DNA of 50,371 nt, from contig ONKL01000024.1 of assembly GCA_900318395.1 (NCBI GenBank), positions 1 to 50,371 on the forward strand. The letters run 5' to 3'. This document shows, piece after piece, positions 49,481 to 50,371 of the stretch; the first letter of the stretch is position 1, and every line of letters starts with the position of its first letter. Both the position numbers and the translations under genes were made by a program. Under the pieces are notes generated by a model, which did no database searches, was not told the DNA's origin, and saw only the letters and a program-made list of their open reading frames with translations. This DNA comes from an uncultured Prevotella sp. (GTDB taxonomy: Bacteria > Bacteroidota > Bacteroidia > Bacteroidales > Bacteroidaceae).

Positions 49481-49971
49481 GTATGATTCAAAAGCATTGT
49501 TATGAGTGTGGAACAGCACTGACAGAACGAGAATTAGAGGGTGAGGGTATAGTGCCTTACTGTCCTCAGTGCCAACAGTACCGTTTTCAGATGTACAATG
49601 TAGCTGTGAGTATGGTGGTCATCAATGAGCAGACGGGACAGATTCTGCTTATCCGCCAGTATGGGAAACCGCATTTCATCCTTGTGGCTGGCTATGTCAA
49701 TCGTGGCGAACAATTGGAACATGCGGTTTGCCGTGAAGTGAAGGAAGAGACAGGAATGACTGTCACCCACCTGAGATTTAATCGCACCAGCTTTTTTGAG
49801 CCGTCAAACACATTGATGTGCAACTTCACTGCATTCGTTGCAGATGCCAGCGAGTTCAACCCAAATAGTGAAATCGACTCTTACCAGTGGTTCAACCCAG
49901 ACGATGCGCGCAAGAATATCAAGGAGAACAGTCTTGCAGCTGCTTTTCTAAACGCCTATCTTGACAAATAG
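49477..49971 (+). CDS. NUDIX hydrolase with zinc ribbon
   Basis: A 164-residue protein with an N-terminal zinc ribbon (Cys8, Cys11, Cys29, Cys32) and a NUDIX domain. The NUDIX box G-x5-E-x7-REV-x-EE-x-G is at residues 72-93 (GYVNRGE to REVKEETG). This layout is that of NudC/NADH-pyrophosphatase-like or related nucleoside-diphosphate hydrolases, which cleave nucleotide-linked phosphates with Mg2+. It overlaps the GNAT stop as ATGA (49477-49480), so both come from the promoter in repeat copy B. Confidence 0.9.
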   Translation: MSMIQKHCYECGTALTERELEGEGIVPYCPQCQQYRFQMYNVAVSMVVINEQTGQILLIRQYGKPHFILVAGYVNRGEQLEHAVCREVKEETGMTVTHLRFNRTSFFEPSNTLMCNFTAFVADASEFNPNSEIDSYQWFNPDDARKNIKENSLAAAFLNAYLDK

Positions 49972-49986
49972 AAAGAAAAAAGAACT

Positions 49987-50085
49987 ATGCAGATAATACT
50001 AGCTTCCGCAAAGATTATGAACGTTTCGAATAAGCGAGAACAGAGCAAACCGTTTGTTCTGTCGAGCGTGATAAACGTGGGATGA
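49987..50085 (+). pseudogene. N-terminal stub of yaaA (peroxide-stress protein)
   Basis: A 32-codon frame, 15 bases after the NUDIX gene. The first 12 residues (MQIILASAKIMN) match the start of YaaA/DUF328 proteins, which limit iron during peroxide stress, and then sequence similarity ends. YaaA has about 250 residues. The stop follows a non-homologous run (SKPFVLSSVINVG). I read this as a 3' deletion of yaaA, comparable with the MATE and HxlR stubs nearby. Confidence 0.5.
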
Positions 50086-50371
50086 TTAAATCTAAAAGTA
50101 AAGGCTACCTATCTGTTTATCAGATACATACTTTAACATCTCCTTGGATAGTTTAGGAATCGCTATTTTCAGGATTCTCCGAGTTTTGGATGAGATTTGG
50201 GTCTGATTTTGGGTAACGGAGAAATAGAAAATCCGCGCAACTTATTGACAACCAACTAGTTACGCGGATTTATCAGCGGAGAGAGAGGCTTCCTTAACCT
50301 ACTTCTAGGTTGATCGGAGTATATCCCTTCTCTGTATGAGTTTTGAGTATCACTAGCATTTCAAAGATGCA
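50086..50371. other. non-coding window end with long inverted repeat
   Basis: No gene is seen. An inverted repeat AAATCCGCG (50229-50237) / CGCGGATTT (50263-50271) encloses 25 bases. Immediately after is GCGGAGAGAGAGG (50276-50288), which resembles the reverse complement of a tRNA-Ser 3' end, but the expected T-arm does not follow. It may be part of an attachment site or an element edge; this cannot be decided here. Confidence 0.4.

Noticed and set aside
50276-50288. A tRNA-Ser gene
   Set aside because: Only 13 bases resemble a tRNA 3' end; no T-arm, anticodon or D-arm follows within the window.

Overview
The window reads as a chromosomal segment of a plant-glycan-degrading member of the Bacteroidota, most likely a Prevotella-type genus. 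This is inferred from a SusC/SusD pair, many secreted glycoside hydrolases with signal peptides, repeated Bacteroidota promoters (TTTG, 19-21 nt, TAnnTTTG), and the family content. No rRNA or complete tRNA gene was found.

1-760: end of a small lysis-like or envelope module (a two-helix membrane protein overlapping an M15 peptidase) closed by a strong terminator. 871-26569: a polysaccharide utilisation region. It starts with a lipoprotein gene whose last ~40 codons are the tail of a SpoIIE/PP2C phosphatase (an apparent internal deletion). Then come GH29 alpha-fucosidase, GH2 beta-galactosidase, GH115 alpha-glucuronidase (-), a DUF4450 putative glycosidase, GH35 beta-galactosidase (-), GH3 with a PA14 insert, a GH28-like protein (-), SusC, SusD and GH9. 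Genes alternate strand and two convergent pairs overlap at their stop codons. The enzymes suggest a fucosylated, galactosylated and glucuronidated plant wall glycan; the exact substrate is not deducible here.

26690-29844: clpS-clpA-aat, a compact operon for the bacterial N-degron (N-end rule) pathway. 29899-34691: divergent lactate permease and FAD/Fe-S D-lactate dehydrogenase-type oxidase, followed closely by a second GH2 enzyme. 37062-40139: minus-strand tyrosine phosphatase, fucose-isomerase-like protein, PNPOx-fold protein and cupin. The cupin is divergent from a truncated HxlR regulator; the shared region carries two palindromes and a perfect 37-bp tandem repeat.

40.4-50.4 kb is mosaic. 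It has an intact minus-strand operon (exported flavin-reductase-like protein, aminotransferase, RidA, thioredoxin-like, serine hydrolase) and intact PheC-like, DUF4250, cyclophilin, GNAT and NUDIX genes. Between them lie stubs of HxlR, GH8, MATE and YaaA. An ungapped 125-bp divergent-promoter repeat occurs twice (45456-45580 and 48861-48985). The second copy delivers the promoter, start codon and first ~11 codons of a DUF4250-type gene to the GNAT gene, and a short relic of a cyclophilin 3' end sits at 37.79 kb. This history of duplication and gene stubs is the most unusual signal in the window. I did not find a clearly new multi-gene system; the strongest leads are these rearrangement scars, the PP2C-tail chimera and the HxlR/cupin operator region. 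If the contig is metagenome-assembled, the junctions should be confirmed with reads.
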